Of a stretch of 64,000 nt of DNA, positions 34,830 through 45,152 are shown piece after piece. How positions within the stretch are numbered: position 1 is the first letter of the stretch; every line of letters begins with the position of its first letter. The position numbers and the translations under genes are program-made. The stretch spans positions 55,927 through 119,926 of the forward strand of contig JABXJT010000004.1 of assembly GCA_013375455.1 (NCBI GenBank), read 5' to 3'. Under the pieces are notes generated by a model. That model was not told the origin of the DNA. It ran no database searches and worked only from the letters and a program-made list of their open reading frames with translations. The DNA comes from Candidatus Helarchaeota archaeon. Lineage in GTDB: Archaea > Asgardarchaeota > Lokiarchaeia > Helarchaeales > HEL-GB-A.

Positions 34830-36245
34830 ATGTTGAAGATCTACAATACATTGACTGGTAATAAAGAAGTTTTTCAGCCGATCAATGAAAATATCATTAA
34901 AATCTACGTCTGCGGTCCCACTGTCTACGATTATTGCCATGTTGGGCATGCTAGGGCAGGTGTGGCATTCGATGTTATCCGTAGGTATTTAGAATGGCGT
35001 TTCCCAGAAAAGAGAGTAGTTTTTATAACGAATTTCACGGACGTAGATTTAAAGATGATTAAGCGTGCTAGAGAAGAAGGAGTTACCATTTTCGAGCTAG
35101 CAGACCGCTTCATCAAGCAGTATTTCCAAGATTTCGATGCCTTAAACGTGAAACGCGCCAGTTATTATCCGAGGGCCACGGATCACATTCCGGACATGAT
35201 TAAATTCATCGAAGGATTGATTGAGCGTGGATTTGCGTATGAAGTGGAGGGAAGCGTGTATTTTGACATTGACCAGTTTAAGAATTATGGCCAACTTTCT
35301 CATAAAAAATTGGAGGAGTTACAACCCAGTGAGGAAGCCGAGGAAATGAAAAAGAAAAGCCCGCATGACTTTGCCTTGTGGAAAAAGAGAAAGGATGACG
35401 AGCCATTTTGGGAGTCCCCATGGGGTCCAGGTCGCCCAGGTTGGCATATCGAGTGTAGTGCAATGAGCATAAAATATTTAGGAGATACATTTGACATCCA
35501 TGGCGGAGGCTTAGACCTTATTTTTCCCCATCACGAAAATGAAATTGCTCAAAGTGAAGCATTAACGGGCGAAACTTTCTCTAGATGGTTTGTTCATAAC
35601 AATTTCATAACGCTATTGCAAGAGAAGATGAGTAAAAGCGTAGGAAACTTTCGAACTATTCAAGAGATATTGACTCAATATTCGCCAATGGCTGTCAGGT
35701 TCTTTCTAATCTCCACTCATTACAGGTCTCCGATTGATTTTAATGAAGAACAAATAAGTCAAGCTCAACAAAGATATAAGAGATTTCAGCTGGCGCTCGC
35801 TTTTTCTGGACAAAAGGATCCTAGTTCTCCTATTTCAGATACTTTTTCTAGTGAATTAGAAGAAATCGTTGAAAAGACGAGAAAAAGTTTCATAGAGGCA
35901 ATGGACGATGATTTTTCCACGCCCAGAGCCATCGCCAGTATCAATAACCTCGTGAAGTACGTGAATGGGTTAGCAGCAGAAAAAGAAACAGTTGCTCCGG
36001 AATTTCTACGACAGGCTCATAATTTGCTTTTAGAATTAGGCTATGTTTTAGGCTTAGTGAAGAGTCCAGGAGAGGAGAAAGAGGAGATATTAATCAATAA
36101 TTTAGTGAAATTTATCCTCGAATTAAGAAAGGACGCTAGGGACAAGAAACAATATGAAATTGCAGATAGGATACGGGATAAACTGAAGGAGTTAGGCATA
36201 ACGCTATTAGATTATCCAACTAGAACGATTTGGACGAAAGAATAA
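34830..36245 (+). CDS. cysS: Cysteinyl-tRNA synthetase
   Basis: The 471-residue class I synthetase has zinc ligand Cys in YVCGPTVYDYCHVGHARAG (HIGH motif within), the second zinc region WHIECSAMS with HHENEIAQSEA, and KMSKS near residue 268 (EKMSKSVGNF). The C-terminal helical domain is complete. Direct charging with Cys is implied, rather than only the SepRS pathway. tRNA-Cys lies upstream in the same direction. Confidence 0.96.
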   Translation: MLKIYNTLTGNKEVFQPINENIIKIYVCGPTVYDYCHVGHARAGVAFDVIRRYLEWRFPEKRVVFITNFTDVDLKMIKRAREEGVTIFELADRFIKQYFQDFDALNVKRASYYPRATDHIPDMIKFIEGLIERGFAYEVEGSVYFDIDQFKNYGQLSHKKLEELQPSEEAEEMKKKSPHDFALWKKRKDDEPFWESPWGPGRPGWHIECSAMSIKYLGDTFDIHGGGLDLIFPHHENEIAQSEALTGETFSRWFVHNNFITLLQEKMSKSVGNFRTIQEILTQYSPMAVRFFLISTHYRSPIDFNEEQISQAQQRYKRFQLALAFSGQKDPSSPISDTFSSELEEIVEKTRKSFIEAMDDDFSTPRAIASINNLVKYVNGLAAEKETVAPEFLRQAHNLLLELGYVLGLVKSPGEEKEEILINNLVKFILELRKDARDKKQYEIADRIRDKLKELGITLLDYPTRTIWTKE

Positions 36246-36326
36246 AATTCAAAGACTTTATAAAATCATAGGAGCTTGTTTCAAATAGCCTAGCGAGTAA
36301 ATTGAATTTATGGTAGGGCATGCTTG

Positions 36327-37370
36327 ATGGTAAAACTCCATGAAATTTACATTATTTTAAAAAAACGAGGTCTTCCCGCCTTTCATGCCAAGTTTGGGCG
36401 AGCTGAACTGCATCCTGACTTGGTTAGTGGATTACTAACAGCAATTTCGCATTTCGCAAAAGAATTGCGACCTAACGAGCAAAAGGATATCAATACGATT
36501 AAAAGAGAAGATTTTACCATAATGATTGAAGATGGAAACAAGACTTTTGGAGCTATTATAGCCGATTTCGATAATAAGGATGCACGGTTAATTTTAAAAC
36601 GAGTTATTGACAAGTTTGAAGAGCGATATGATAAAAATTTGGACGATTTTGGTGTAAATACTTTAATTTTTGATAAATTCAAGGATGTAGTAGTTAAAGA
36701 ATTTGGGGAATTACTCATCAATCCATTTTACTTTCCCATGTTGCTGGAAAGTGATAAGGAACTTCCTGAAGATCCATTTATTAAAAAAATCGTTAATTTA
36801 ATTGATGGTAATAAGAATATTAGCGAAATCGCGAATAGTCTGGAAGTATCAATTGAAGAAATTTGTCAAAACATTGCGTTACTTGAGAGCCAAAAATTCA
36901 TCGAGTTAAAGATTAAAATCGAAGAATCAGATATTTTTAGTCCAACTGAAAAGGCAATTGAAGCTTTCAGCAGAGAAACGAAATCACATCAAAAGATCAT
37001 CGAATTATTTGGTGATACAGGGATTGACATGCTTTATGCACTTGATGGAAAAAGAGATCTCAAAGATATAACAAAGGAATTACAAATATCTTATACAGAT
37101 GTTTTGAAAATCATAAAATATTTACTTAGAGAGGAATTAATTGGTTGGGTTGAACTTTTTCCCGTAATGCGCCCAGTTCCCTTTGAAAAACTCATGGAAC
37201 TCACTGCGAATAAGGAAGAACAGGCGCTCCTTTTCACCTTGAGAAATCTCTGTGACGGTTCTTATGCCTTATCAACTCTAAGTCGAAAATTGAACTTACC
37301 TAAAGAGGGAATTAAAAAGTTCTTGGAACAATTTGGGATCAACGTGCGTTGGATAGAAAAGAAAATCTAG
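36327..37370 (+). CDS. Longin-like plus tandem winged-helix protein of GTPase cluster
   Basis: ATG at 36327 gives 347 residues. The N-terminal 125 residues (LHEIYIILKKRGLPAFHAKF, later DFTIMIEDGNKTFGAIIADF) show the alternating pattern of a longin/roadblock-like domain. At least two small helical or winged units follow (IDGNKNISEIANSLEVSIEE and LDGKRDLKDITKELQISYTD), each like a PatA/FrzS-type DUF4388 or winged motif. It is followed after 25 bp by a degenerate GTPase and a Rab-like GTPase on the same strand. A role as GTPase regulator or partner is inferred from context. Confidence 0.6.
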   Translation: MVKLHEIYIILKKRGLPAFHAKFGRAELHPDLVSGLLTAISHFAKELRPNEQKDINTIKREDFTIMIEDGNKTFGAIIADFDNKDARLILKRVIDKFEERYDKNLDDFGVNTLIFDKFKDVVVKEFGELLINPFYFPMLLESDKELPEDPFIKKIVNLIDGNKNISEIANSLEVSIEEICQNIALLESQKFIELKIKIEESDIFSPTEKAIEAFSRETKSHQKIIELFGDTGIDMLYALDGKRDLKDITKELQISYTDVLKIIKYLLREELIGWVELFPVMRPVPFEKLMELTANKEEQALLFTLRNLCDGSYALSTLSRKLNLPKEGIKKFLEQFGINVRWIEKKI

Positions 37371-37395
37371 AAATTAGATAGTAAAATGAAATAAA

Positions 37396-37926
37396 ATGCC
37401 GATTAAATTCAAAGTTGTGTTAGTCGGGAGCTCCGAACAGCATAAAGAATTACTCCTCCTTGATGAAAAGGATATAAAGGAGGGGGAGAAATATGAAACC
37501 AATCTAGGGTTAGATTTTAAGCTAGAATATGAATTAGTCGGAGAAAAAGATGTAAATTTAGTTCTATGGCTAATGAAAGGAGAAAAATTTAAAGAAATCA
37601 AACAAGATTTTTATGAAGGTGCAGATGGAATAGTAGTTTTATTTGATATCAGCCCAGAAGAAGATAATGCGGATATTATTTCACGCATCAATGAATTACG
37701 AACTAGCTCTCCAAATTCATCAATTTTACTTATAGGACGGAACATAAAAACAAGAATGAACAAAATTGTTGATGGATATACGAAGCATTTAATTAAAGAA
37801 GGGAAAGTTAAAGAAAAATTGCGCCTAAATATTGATTTTTTTGACATATTGGATGAAGATAAAGTGATTTCAGAAAAATTTCTTGAATATCTTGCTCGGA
37901 AACTTCTTTCAAGAACTGATTATTAG
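37396..37926 (+). CDS. Degenerate small-GTPase-like protein (pseudo-GTPase)
   Basis: The 176-residue protein follows the Ras-fold order (FKVVLVGS, a DFKLEYELVGEKDVNLVLW strand pair, then FYEGADGIVVLFDIS and ILLIGR). The nucleotide motifs are lost, however: the P-loop is GSSEQHKELLL without Gly-Lys-Ser/Thr, the WDxxGQ is LWLMKGE, and NKxD is GRNIK. The segment YEGADGIVVLFD closely parallels YDGADAVIIVFD in the Rab-like protein encoded next, so the two are paralogues. It probably does not hydrolyse GTP and may dimerise with its neighbour. Confidence 0.75.
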   Translation: MPIKFKVVLVGSSEQHKELLLLDEKDIKEGEKYETNLGLDFKLEYELVGEKDVNLVLWLMKGEKFKEIKQDFYEGADGIVVLFDISPEEDNADIISRINELRTSSPNSSILLIGRNIKTRMNKIVDGYTKHLIKEGKVKEKLRLNIDFFDILDEDKVISEKFLEYLARKLLSRTDY

Positions 37927-37937
37927 GAGAGAGAAAG

Positions 37938-38753
37938 TTGCCCACATTACACTATAAGGTCGTTGTAGTCGGAGATGGAGCCGTCGGGAAAACTACTTTA
38001 ATACTAAGATATACCGAGAAACGGTTTCGGGAGAGTTATATCCCAACTATTGGAGTTCAATGGGTTGTAAAAACAGTTGATCTTGGAGAGACCAATGTGA
38101 AACTAATATTATGGGATATTGCGGGTCAGGAAAAATTTAAGGTGATGCGTTCCAATTTCTATGATGGGGCAGATGCCGTAATAATCGTGTTTGATGTAAC
38201 GAACTTAATATCTTTCGACCATGTAGAAAACTGGTTGAAAGAAGTTCAGAAATTTTGTGGAAATGTTCCATACATTCTATTAGGAAATAAGATAGATTTA
38301 GTGGAAGAACGAAAAATCTCTCCTGAAATTGCTGAGTCTTTTACTAGAAAATATGATCTCCCTTATTTTGAAACATCAGCTAAGACTGGTAAGAACGTTA
38401 TTGACATGTTTAAAGCGGTAATTGAGAAAACTCGCCAATTTGAAACAGCAGATATGGAGATGCCTGCGGAGCCATCCGAAATAATAGAAGAAAGAAAAAT
38501 TAGTCTTTCCGATGAATTAGAGATTTTGGAAGAAATGATAAAAAACGATGAAAAAATATATATGATTAATCAAGAGTTCAGAACGATCACCAATGAAATA
38601 TTTAAACAAAACCCATATCACGAAAAATTAGAAGAAATGGCTCAATTTCGACTCGAAAAATTGATTCCTTATCGGGATGATGCAAATCTCACTCCTTCAG
38701 ATAAGGAAATTTTTATAGAAAAAATCCAAAAATGGAAATCTGTCGTGGTTTAA
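37938..38753 (+). CDS. Rab/Ras-like small GTPase with helical C-terminal extension
   Basis: All five G motifs are present: GDGAVGKTT (G1), Thr in SYIPTIGVQ (G2), WDIAGQEKF (G3), GNKIDL (G4) and ETSAKTG (G5). The switch and WDIAGQ form is Rab/Ras-like. A helical extension of about 90 residues follows the G domain, with no terminal Cys for prenylation. Translation starts at TTG after a good ribosome-binding site (aggagag). It lies 11 bp after the degenerate GTPase and ends 9 bp from convergent leuS. Confidence 0.92.
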   Translation: MPTLHYKVVVVGDGAVGKTTLILRYTEKRFRESYIPTIGVQWVVKTVDLGETNVKLILWDIAGQEKFKVMRSNFYDGADAVIIVFDVTNLISFDHVENWLKEVQKFCGNVPYILLGNKIDLVEERKISPEIAESFTRKYDLPYFETSAKTGKNVIDMFKAVIEKTRQFETADMEMPAEPSEIIEERKISLSDELEILEEMIKNDEKIYMINQEFRTITNEIFKQNPYHEKLEEMAQFRLEKLIPYRDDANLTPSDKEIFIEKIQKWKSVVV

Positions 38754-38762
38754 AATAGAAAA

Positions 38763-41561
38763 TTATTCGATGATTATGACGGGTTTTCCAGGAATTGCTT
38801 GACTAGCCTTCTGTTCGGAACTGTCTTCTTCTTTGATGATTTCAATTGTAGTGGAGAATTTCGTTGCAAGGTTTTGTTTGATATCTTCGTAAAATCCGAT
38901 TTCTTCAGTTTGAGTCAATATTATGGGCGGTAGGCTTTTTGGACTTTTTAAAATCTTGTTTATGATATTGCTTGCTTGTTTTCCGTGTTTTTTCAGGTTG
39001 GTTTGCATGATATTTTTTATCAGATCTTTTCGTTCAGTCCCTTTCTCAAATTCTTTTGCTATTAGGTTGAATAATTGATTTTTCCACTCTTTTGCTACAA
39101 TTAGCTGTATTTTCGAGATTTTTGACAGTTTTATGACTTTTAGAATGCTGTTTATATCCGAAATTAGATTTTGAAGAAGAGTCCATTTGTAATCTAGTAA
39201 AGGCGTGACATGTTGCTCATCATATGGCGGCCATTCTTCTCTACTAATGAAATTTTTATGGGCGAGTTGCTCCCAAATTTCCTCACACATGTGGGGCATG
39301 AATGGAGCTAGCATCAGCACTATCTTTTCGACACATTCCTCGAAGATTTCTTTTCGTACAGGTTGGGTTCGATAACTACGCAATTTCTCTGTAAATTGAA
39401 TTAAACCTGTAGCTCCATCGCGAAGTTGTAAGTTTTCTAAGCTGTTAGTGACATCTCGGATTGTCTTATGCAAGTGAAATGTAATGAATTGGTCGTCAAT
39501 GGTCTCCTTCTTACGAAACTTGGTTGGCTTCTCTAGGAGTAAATTATAAACTTTGTTGGTGATGCTCCACGCGTATTCGACGCCCTGATCAGACCATTCC
39601 ATTCCTTTCTCGGGATTTGCTGAGTATAGTATGAAAAATCGAGAAGTATCTGCACCATATTTATCTATTAGCACGTTAGGATCAACAACATTTCCCAGGC
39701 TTTTCGACATTTTAGCGCTTTTCATTTCATAAGTGTTCCCGCATTCAACGCATTTCTCATCTTTAAATTCCCCTATATGAAGGAATTTTTGACAATACGT
39801 GCAATAAGGGTGTTCTTTATTGACCATACCTTGAGTCAATAGTCTTAGGAAAGGTTCATCTTGTTTAAACAATCCCAAATCGCGTAGGCTCTTCGTAAAG
39901 AAGCGGGCATACAATAAATGCATGATAGCATGTTCAATTCCACCAATGTATTGATCAACTGGCATGAAATAATCAGTAATTTCAGTGTCAAAAATTGCCT
40001 CGGTGTTTTTTGGGTCACAAAACCGGAAGAAATACCAAGAAGAATCCACAAAGGTGTCCATGGTATCGGTTTCTCGTCGGGCGTTTCCTTTACACTTAGG
40101 ACATTTACAATTTACAAACTCCTTTGAGGTTTCTAAAGGATTTCCAGAGCCAGTGAATTTAATATCTTTTGGTAACTTCACGGGTAGGGCCTCATATGGG
40201 ATGGGTACAACTCCACACTTGTCACAATAGATGATAGGAATGGGAGTACCCCAGTATCTCTGCCGTGAAATTAACCAATCTCTTAGTTTGTAATTGATTG
40301 TTTCCTCACCTTTTCCCATTTTTTCTAGTTTTTTAGAAATTTCTTTAATAGCCATACGATTTTCTAATTGATTGAATTCATCAGAATTGACTAAGTAACC
40401 GTCGCCTTCATAGGCTCTAATCATCTTGTCAGCATTAAGTTCATATTCGAAAGGTTGGATGACCACCCGAATGGGAATGTTGAAATTCTTTGCAAATTCG
40501 AAATCTCTTTGATCATGTGCAGGTACTGCCATTATGGCGCCAGATCCGTATTCATACACGACAAAGTTTCCGACATATACTGGAATTTTTTCGTTATTGA
40601 TTGGATTTATAGCATGCTTTCCAATAAACATCCCTTTCTTTTCAACAGTAATTGCAGTCCGTTGAAACTTCTCTTCCTTTAGAACTTCCTCATAAAATTC
40701 CATAAAAGGACGTTCATGCTCGGTTCCCTTTACCCAATCTCGAACTAGAGGATGTTCTGGAGCAAATACCATAAAGGTACAACCATATAAAGTATCAGCT
40801 CGTGTCGTAAATATCCGAATTTTTTCCCCGGTGTTAATTATTTCAAATTCGATATCCGTCCCTTCACTACGTCCAATCCAATTCCTTTGCATTACTTTTA
40901 CACGGTCGGGCCAATCTATTTCCTCGAGTTTGTATAGAAGTTCATCAGCATAATTACGTATTTTGAAAAACCATTGCTCGAGAAATTTTTGGGTAACAAT
41001 AGAAGAGCAACGCCAGCACTTCCCATTGATTACTTGTTCATTCGCCAAGACCGTGTTACAAGAAGGGCACCAATTAACATATGCATTTTCTCGATAAGCT
41101 AAGTCCTTTTCTAGCACTTTTAGGAAAAACCATTGGTTCCATTTGTAATAATTCTCATCATGACTATAAATTTCACGTCTCCAGTCATAACTTAACCCAA
41201 TCCGTTTTTGTTGGCTTTTTATTTGTGCAATATTGTCGTTAGTCCATTTTTCAGGATCAATGCCGTGTTGAATCGCTGCATTTTCAGCAGGAAGCCCGAA
41301 ACTATCGTACCCCATGGGATATAAGACGTTAAAACCTCGCATTCGTTTGTAACGGGCAAAACAATCTCCAATTGAATAATTTCTTAAGTGTCCCATGTGA
41401 AGGGTTGCGGACGGATAGGGGTACATCTCCAAGCAATAGTATTTTTCTTTTTTTGGGTCCGATTCTACTTCAAATATTTTTGCTTCTGCCCATTTTTTCT
41501 GCCATTTTTTTTCGATCTTCTCAGGATCGTATGGAGGCAATTTCGTGTCTTTGGAGCTCAT
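38763..41561 (-). CDS. leuS: Leucyl-tRNA synthetase, bacterial type
   Basis: The 932-residue class I synthetase shows MYPYPSATLHMGHLRNYSIG (HIGH motif), GYDSFGLPAENAAIQHGI and KMSKSLGNVVDPN near 618. CP1 editing and zinc sites are CPSC, CWRC and CDKCG. The HMGHLRNY and GLPAENAAI forms are those of bacterial LeuRS; archaeal enzymes differ here. This suggests gene replacement from bacteria. The C-terminal tail (SSEQKASQAIPGKPVIIIE) is not the archaeal-type C-terminal domain. Confidence 0.93.
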   Translation of the reverse strand: MSSKDTKLPPYDPEKIEKKWQKKWAEAKIFEVESDPKKEKYYCLEMYPYPSATLHMGHLRNYSIGDCFARYKRMRGFNVLYPMGYDSFGLPAENAAIQHGIDPEKWTNDNIAQIKSQQKRIGLSYDWRREIYSHDENYYKWNQWFFLKVLEKDLAYRENAYVNWCPSCNTVLANEQVINGKCWRCSSIVTQKFLEQWFFKIRNYADELLYKLEEIDWPDRVKVMQRNWIGRSEGTDIEFEIINTGEKIRIFTTRADTLYGCTFMVFAPEHPLVRDWVKGTEHERPFMEFYEEVLKEEKFQRTAITVEKKGMFIGKHAINPINNEKIPVYVGNFVVYEYGSGAIMAVPAHDQRDFEFAKNFNIPIRVVIQPFEYELNADKMIRAYEGDGYLVNSDEFNQLENRMAIKEISKKLEKMGKGEETINYKLRDWLISRQRYWGTPIPIIYCDKCGVVPIPYEALPVKLPKDIKFTGSGNPLETSKEFVNCKCPKCKGNARRETDTMDTFVDSSWYFFRFCDPKNTEAIFDTEITDYFMPVDQYIGGIEHAIMHLLYARFFTKSLRDLGLFKQDEPFLRLLTQGMVNKEHPYCTYCQKFLHIGEFKDEKCVECGNTYEMKSAKMSKSLGNVVDPNVLIDKYGADTSRFFILYSANPEKGMEWSDQGVEYAWSITNKVYNLLLEKPTKFRKKETIDDQFITFHLHKTIRDVTNSLENLQLRDGATGLIQFTEKLRSYRTQPVRKEIFEECVEKIVLMLAPFMPHMCEEIWEQLAHKNFISREEWPPYDEQHVTPLLDYKWTLLQNLISDINSILKVIKLSKISKIQLIVAKEWKNQLFNLIAKEFEKGTERKDLIKNIMQTNLKKHGKQASNIINKILKSPKSLPPIILTQTEEIGFYEDIKQNLATKFSTTIEIIKEEDSSEQKASQAIPGKPVIIIE

Positions 41562-41890
41562 TCTTATACGCCGCTAGAATTTTTTAAAAAATTTATACTA
41601 CTCAACAAAATAAAACTAGCTCTTCTTATTCGTCGAGTTAATTTTGGTTTTTGAGAGAGATTTTTTACTCGAGTTAGTGCGGGGATCGCTCTAGAAGAAG
41701 AATTAAATGTCATCATTTTATCCATTACAGAGAACGCGATCCAACCATAATCACCTTGTTGATAAAGTTAGAATTCATCTATTATAAATGTTATTAACAC
41801 GACTGCTCTAATATTTTATTAAATTAATAACTCATAAAATCAGTATAGAAGTACCACCAGATTGAACAATTACGTAGGTGGAGTAATATT
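41562..41890. other. Intergenic region between divergent leuS and osmC-like genes
   Basis: The 329 bp contain no gene. An inverted repeat GGATCGC 41683-41689 and GCGATCC 41736-41742 (with a further TCT/AGA pairing) could form a hairpin with a loop of about 40 nt, about 120 bp upstream of leuS. TATA-like A+T-rich tracts occur near 41815-41830 upstream of the OsmC-like gene. No tRNA or known RNA family fits. Confidence 0.35.
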
Positions 41891-42352
41891 ATGGCCAAAT
41901 CCGAAAATATATTTAAAACGAAGGTTGTCGTTGAGTGGGTTGAGGATCTAACTTTTAAGTTAGATTTCCAAAATCCATCGCTTCCAAAATTTTTCATCGA
42001 TGAAACGCATGATGTAGAATCACCCGAGGCCATCGGTCCAGATCCTTCAAAACTCCTGATTTCTGCAGTAATGGGATGTCTCAACGCGAGCTTTGGATTT
42101 TGTCTGAAGAAATCTCGAATCCCTCTCAAAGGTATGAAAGCTATAGGAGAACTGACCTCAAAACGTAATGACGAAGGATATTGGCGAGTGTTGCAAATTG
42201 ATGTCGAATTGGTTCCTGAAATTGAGAAAGGAGCTGAGCGGTTCGAAAAATGTGTTGAAATATTTCATGATTATTGTACAATAACTCAATCGGTACGGCA
42301 AGGTATTCCTGTTAATGTGACAATAAAACGTGATAAAGTTAAAACAAGTTAG
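41891..42352 (+). CDS. OsmC-like protein
   Basis: The 153-residue protein follows the OsmC/Ohr plan: a strand-rich start, DPSKLLISAVMGCLNASFGF with the first Cys in the conserved helix, KKSRIPLKGMKAI, and the second part with a HDYCTITQSV segment holding the second Cys, then RQGIPVNVTIK. The two cysteines correspond to the peroxide-reducing pair of the family. Function as a thiol peroxidase is likely but the substrate is unknown. Confidence 0.82.
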   Translation: MAKSENIFKTKVVVEWVEDLTFKLDFQNPSLPKFFIDETHDVESPEAIGPDPSKLLISAVMGCLNASFGFCLKKSRIPLKGMKAIGELTSKRNDEGYWRVLQIDVELVPEIEKGAERFEKCVEIFHDYCTITQSVRQGIPVNVTIKRDKVKTS

Positions 42353-42362
42353 ATTTTTTAAC

Positions 42363-43025
42363 TTATTCTATTTTTAATATATTCTCATCGCTTAATTTTT
42401 TGTCCTCTATAAGTAGAGAAATCAAATTCAAATGATTTCTAGCTCTTTCAAGAATTACACGATCACTTGAAACGACAACTTCACCATTCATTATCACTGA
42501 TTTATCAGAGCTCGGCACGGTTTGAGCATCGCCCTCTAATTTAAAATTATTTAATTCCTTCTTTATCAATGCAGCCAATTCGCCGCTACGACTGATATTT
42601 TTATCCAAATAGAATAAGATTTCTTTGGGGTGGTGGGGTTGTAATTCAGTTAAAATCATTTGAATCGATTGAAGTGTATAGGGGGACTGCTTATACTTGT
42701 TGAATACTCTGGAAATGTCTCGTAAATACTGATCATCGGCTTGTATTATCACGAGACCTTTCAGGAAACTTTCAATCGTGATTAAAATATTATATGTATC
42801 AATAGCTACAGTTTTTCCTTCAATATCTTCTATTTGGACTTCATTCCACTGACGAACTTTGATCTCCTCAAGCGAAAAAATTGCCCGATAGAGGATATGA
42901 CGTTCATCTCTATTAAGATTCCATTTATCTCCAACTAGATCTATTATAGATTTTCTATTGTATCCACGGCTTAATAAATATCGAAGATCGATTGCAGCTT
43001 CTCTTAAATTTATTTTATTTAACAT
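42363..43025 (-). CDS. DUF434-containing protein
   Basis: The 220-residue protein begins LREAAIDLRYLLSRGYNRKS, with DKWNLNRDERHILYRAIFS, which matches the DUF434 family of archaea. A C-terminal half follows with VAIDTYNILITIESFLKG and a PIN-like alternation of strands and helices with acidic residues (ILFYLDKNISRSGELAALI; VVSSDRVILERARN). A nuclease-like C-terminal half is a guess from pattern. It is convergent with the OsmC-like gene. Confidence 0.72.
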   Translation of the reverse strand: MLNKINLREAAIDLRYLLSRGYNRKSIIDLVGDKWNLNRDERHILYRAIFSLEEIKVRQWNEVQIEDIEGKTVAIDTYNILITIESFLKGLVIIQADDQYLRDISRVFNKYKQSPYTLQSIQMILTELQPHHPKEILFYLDKNISRSGELAALIKKELNNFKLEGDAQTVPSSDKSVIMNGEVVVSSDRVILERARNHLNLISLLIEDKKLSDENILKIE

Positions 43026-43114
43026 AAAATTAATCCACTCATCTATAAACTAATTAAACAAAAGCAAAACCTTAAAATTTATTGTTAGATTGAATTATAA
43101 GTAAAATAAAATTG

Positions 43115-43189
43115 GGACCCGTAGCCTAGCCAGGATAGGGCGCCAGCCTTCTAAGTTGGATTTCGTGGGTTCGAATCCCACCGGGTCCG
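43115..43189 (+). tRNA. tRNA-Arg (TCT)
   Basis: Acceptor GGACCCG pairs with CGGGTCC; the D-arm is GCCT/GGGC; the anticodon stem CCAGC/GTTGG encloses loop CTTCTAA with anticodon TCT. The variable loop is ATTTC and the T-arm GTGGG-TTCGAAT-CCCAC. The discriminator is G and CCA is not encoded. No intron is present. A TATA-like TTAAAATTTA at 43072-43081 lies about 35 bp upstream. Confidence 0.95.
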
Positions 43190-43265
43190 CTCTACCAAAT
43201 AATTCAGTTGTTTTTAGGATAGTTGCGACTTTAATCTTGGATTTGCATATGACTTGGCGCGGATT

Positions 43266-44330
43266 ATGAGTTCATCGTGGTGTATTTTTGTTCAAAGGAA
43301 AGATGGAGAGACATTACGCCAATGGTTGATACAAACTGCTCTTCTAAACCGGGACATAAAAATACATTCAACTGATGAAGGGTTATTTTTTCCTTTAGTA
43401 AGGGAATTGGAAGAAAATGAAAAGAAAACTTTAGAGAAATCATTTGAAAATATCAAATTTGAACGTCGTATTATGGAATTAAAAGAGTCAAAAAGACCTA
43501 AAGACTTATTCACAGCCCTAAAAGAGATAATTCCGGAGGAATCACATGGATTTATTCCGAAATCGTACGATATTATTGGGCAATTAGTAATTATTGAAAT
43601 TCCTGAAGAAATACGATCATTTGAAACGATAATTGGTAAGACTCTATTAGATTTTCATCCCTCTTTAACTTCTATCTTTAAAAAATTAGAGCCAATTAAA
43701 GGCGATTTCCGATTACGTAATCTCCAATTAATTGCTGGAACTGATAATTCGATAACAGTTCATAAAGAAAATAAATGCGTGTACGAATTGGACATCAAAA
43801 AAGTATATTTTAGTCCAAGATTAGTAACAGAGCACGCCAGAATTAGTTCATTAGTGAAAAAAAATGAAATAATTTTAGACATGTTTGCAGGAATTGGACC
43901 TTTTTCCATTTTGATTGCAAGGCAAAAGCACGTCCAAGTTTATTCGGTGGATGTGAATCCAGCTGCAATCTATTATCTGAAAAAAAACATTATTCGTAAT
44001 AAAGTTGAAGATTTCGTCACGCCTTTTGAGGGTAATATAAGAGACGTGCTCAAAAAGGATATTAAACAAAAATTTGATAGAATCATCATGAATTTGCCTT
44101 CGAAATCCTATCAATTTTTAGATATCGCATTAAATGTCTTAAAAGATGAGGGGATCATTCATTATTACCAATTTGCCTCAGAATCCGATTTTCCGGCGAA
44201 GGTTCTCGAAAATTTGAAAGGATTAATTGAAGAAAATGGTCGTAGGATTGGAAAGGTATTGGAAGCTCGAAAAGTACGACCTTATGCACCGTACATTTGG
44301 CAAATTGGGATCGATCTGCTGATTAAATAA
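43266..44330 (+). CDS. trm5: tRNA (guanine-N1)-methyltransferase Trm5
   Basis: Trm5 methylates G37 of tRNAs. ATG 43266 (MSSSWCIFV) gives 354 residues; an in-frame TTG at 43254 is less likely. The D1 and D2 N-terminal domains precede the class I SAM core: LDMFAGIGPFSILIA (about 203), VYSVDVNPAA, and the catalytic MNLPSKSYQFLD (about 274). The C-terminal RKVRPYAPYIWQIGIDL is typical. It follows tRNA-Arg on the same strand. Confidence 0.92.
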   Translation: MSSSWCIFVQRKDGETLRQWLIQTALLNRDIKIHSTDEGLFFPLVRELEENEKKTLEKSFENIKFERRIMELKESKRPKDLFTALKEIIPEESHGFIPKSYDIIGQLVIIEIPEEIRSFETIIGKTLLDFHPSLTSIFKKLEPIKGDFRLRNLQLIAGTDNSITVHKENKCVYELDIKKVYFSPRLVTEHARISSLVKKNEIILDMFAGIGPFSILIARQKHVQVYSVDVNPAAIYYLKKNIIRNKVEDFVTPFEGNIRDVLKKDIKQKFDRIIMNLPSKSYQFLDIALNVLKDEGIIHYYQFASESDFPAKVLENLKGLIEENGRRIGKVLEARKVRPYAPYIWQIGIDLLIK

Positions 44331-44393
44331 ACTTGTAAATGATGAAAATCCTATAATATGTTATTGAGATCATTAGCTTGGATGGAGCTGTAA

Positions 44394-45102
<709 letters not shown>

Positions 45103-45152
45103 CAAATAATATTTTTGAAGAATTAGAAAGAAAATACAAGTTTTCTCAAGAT

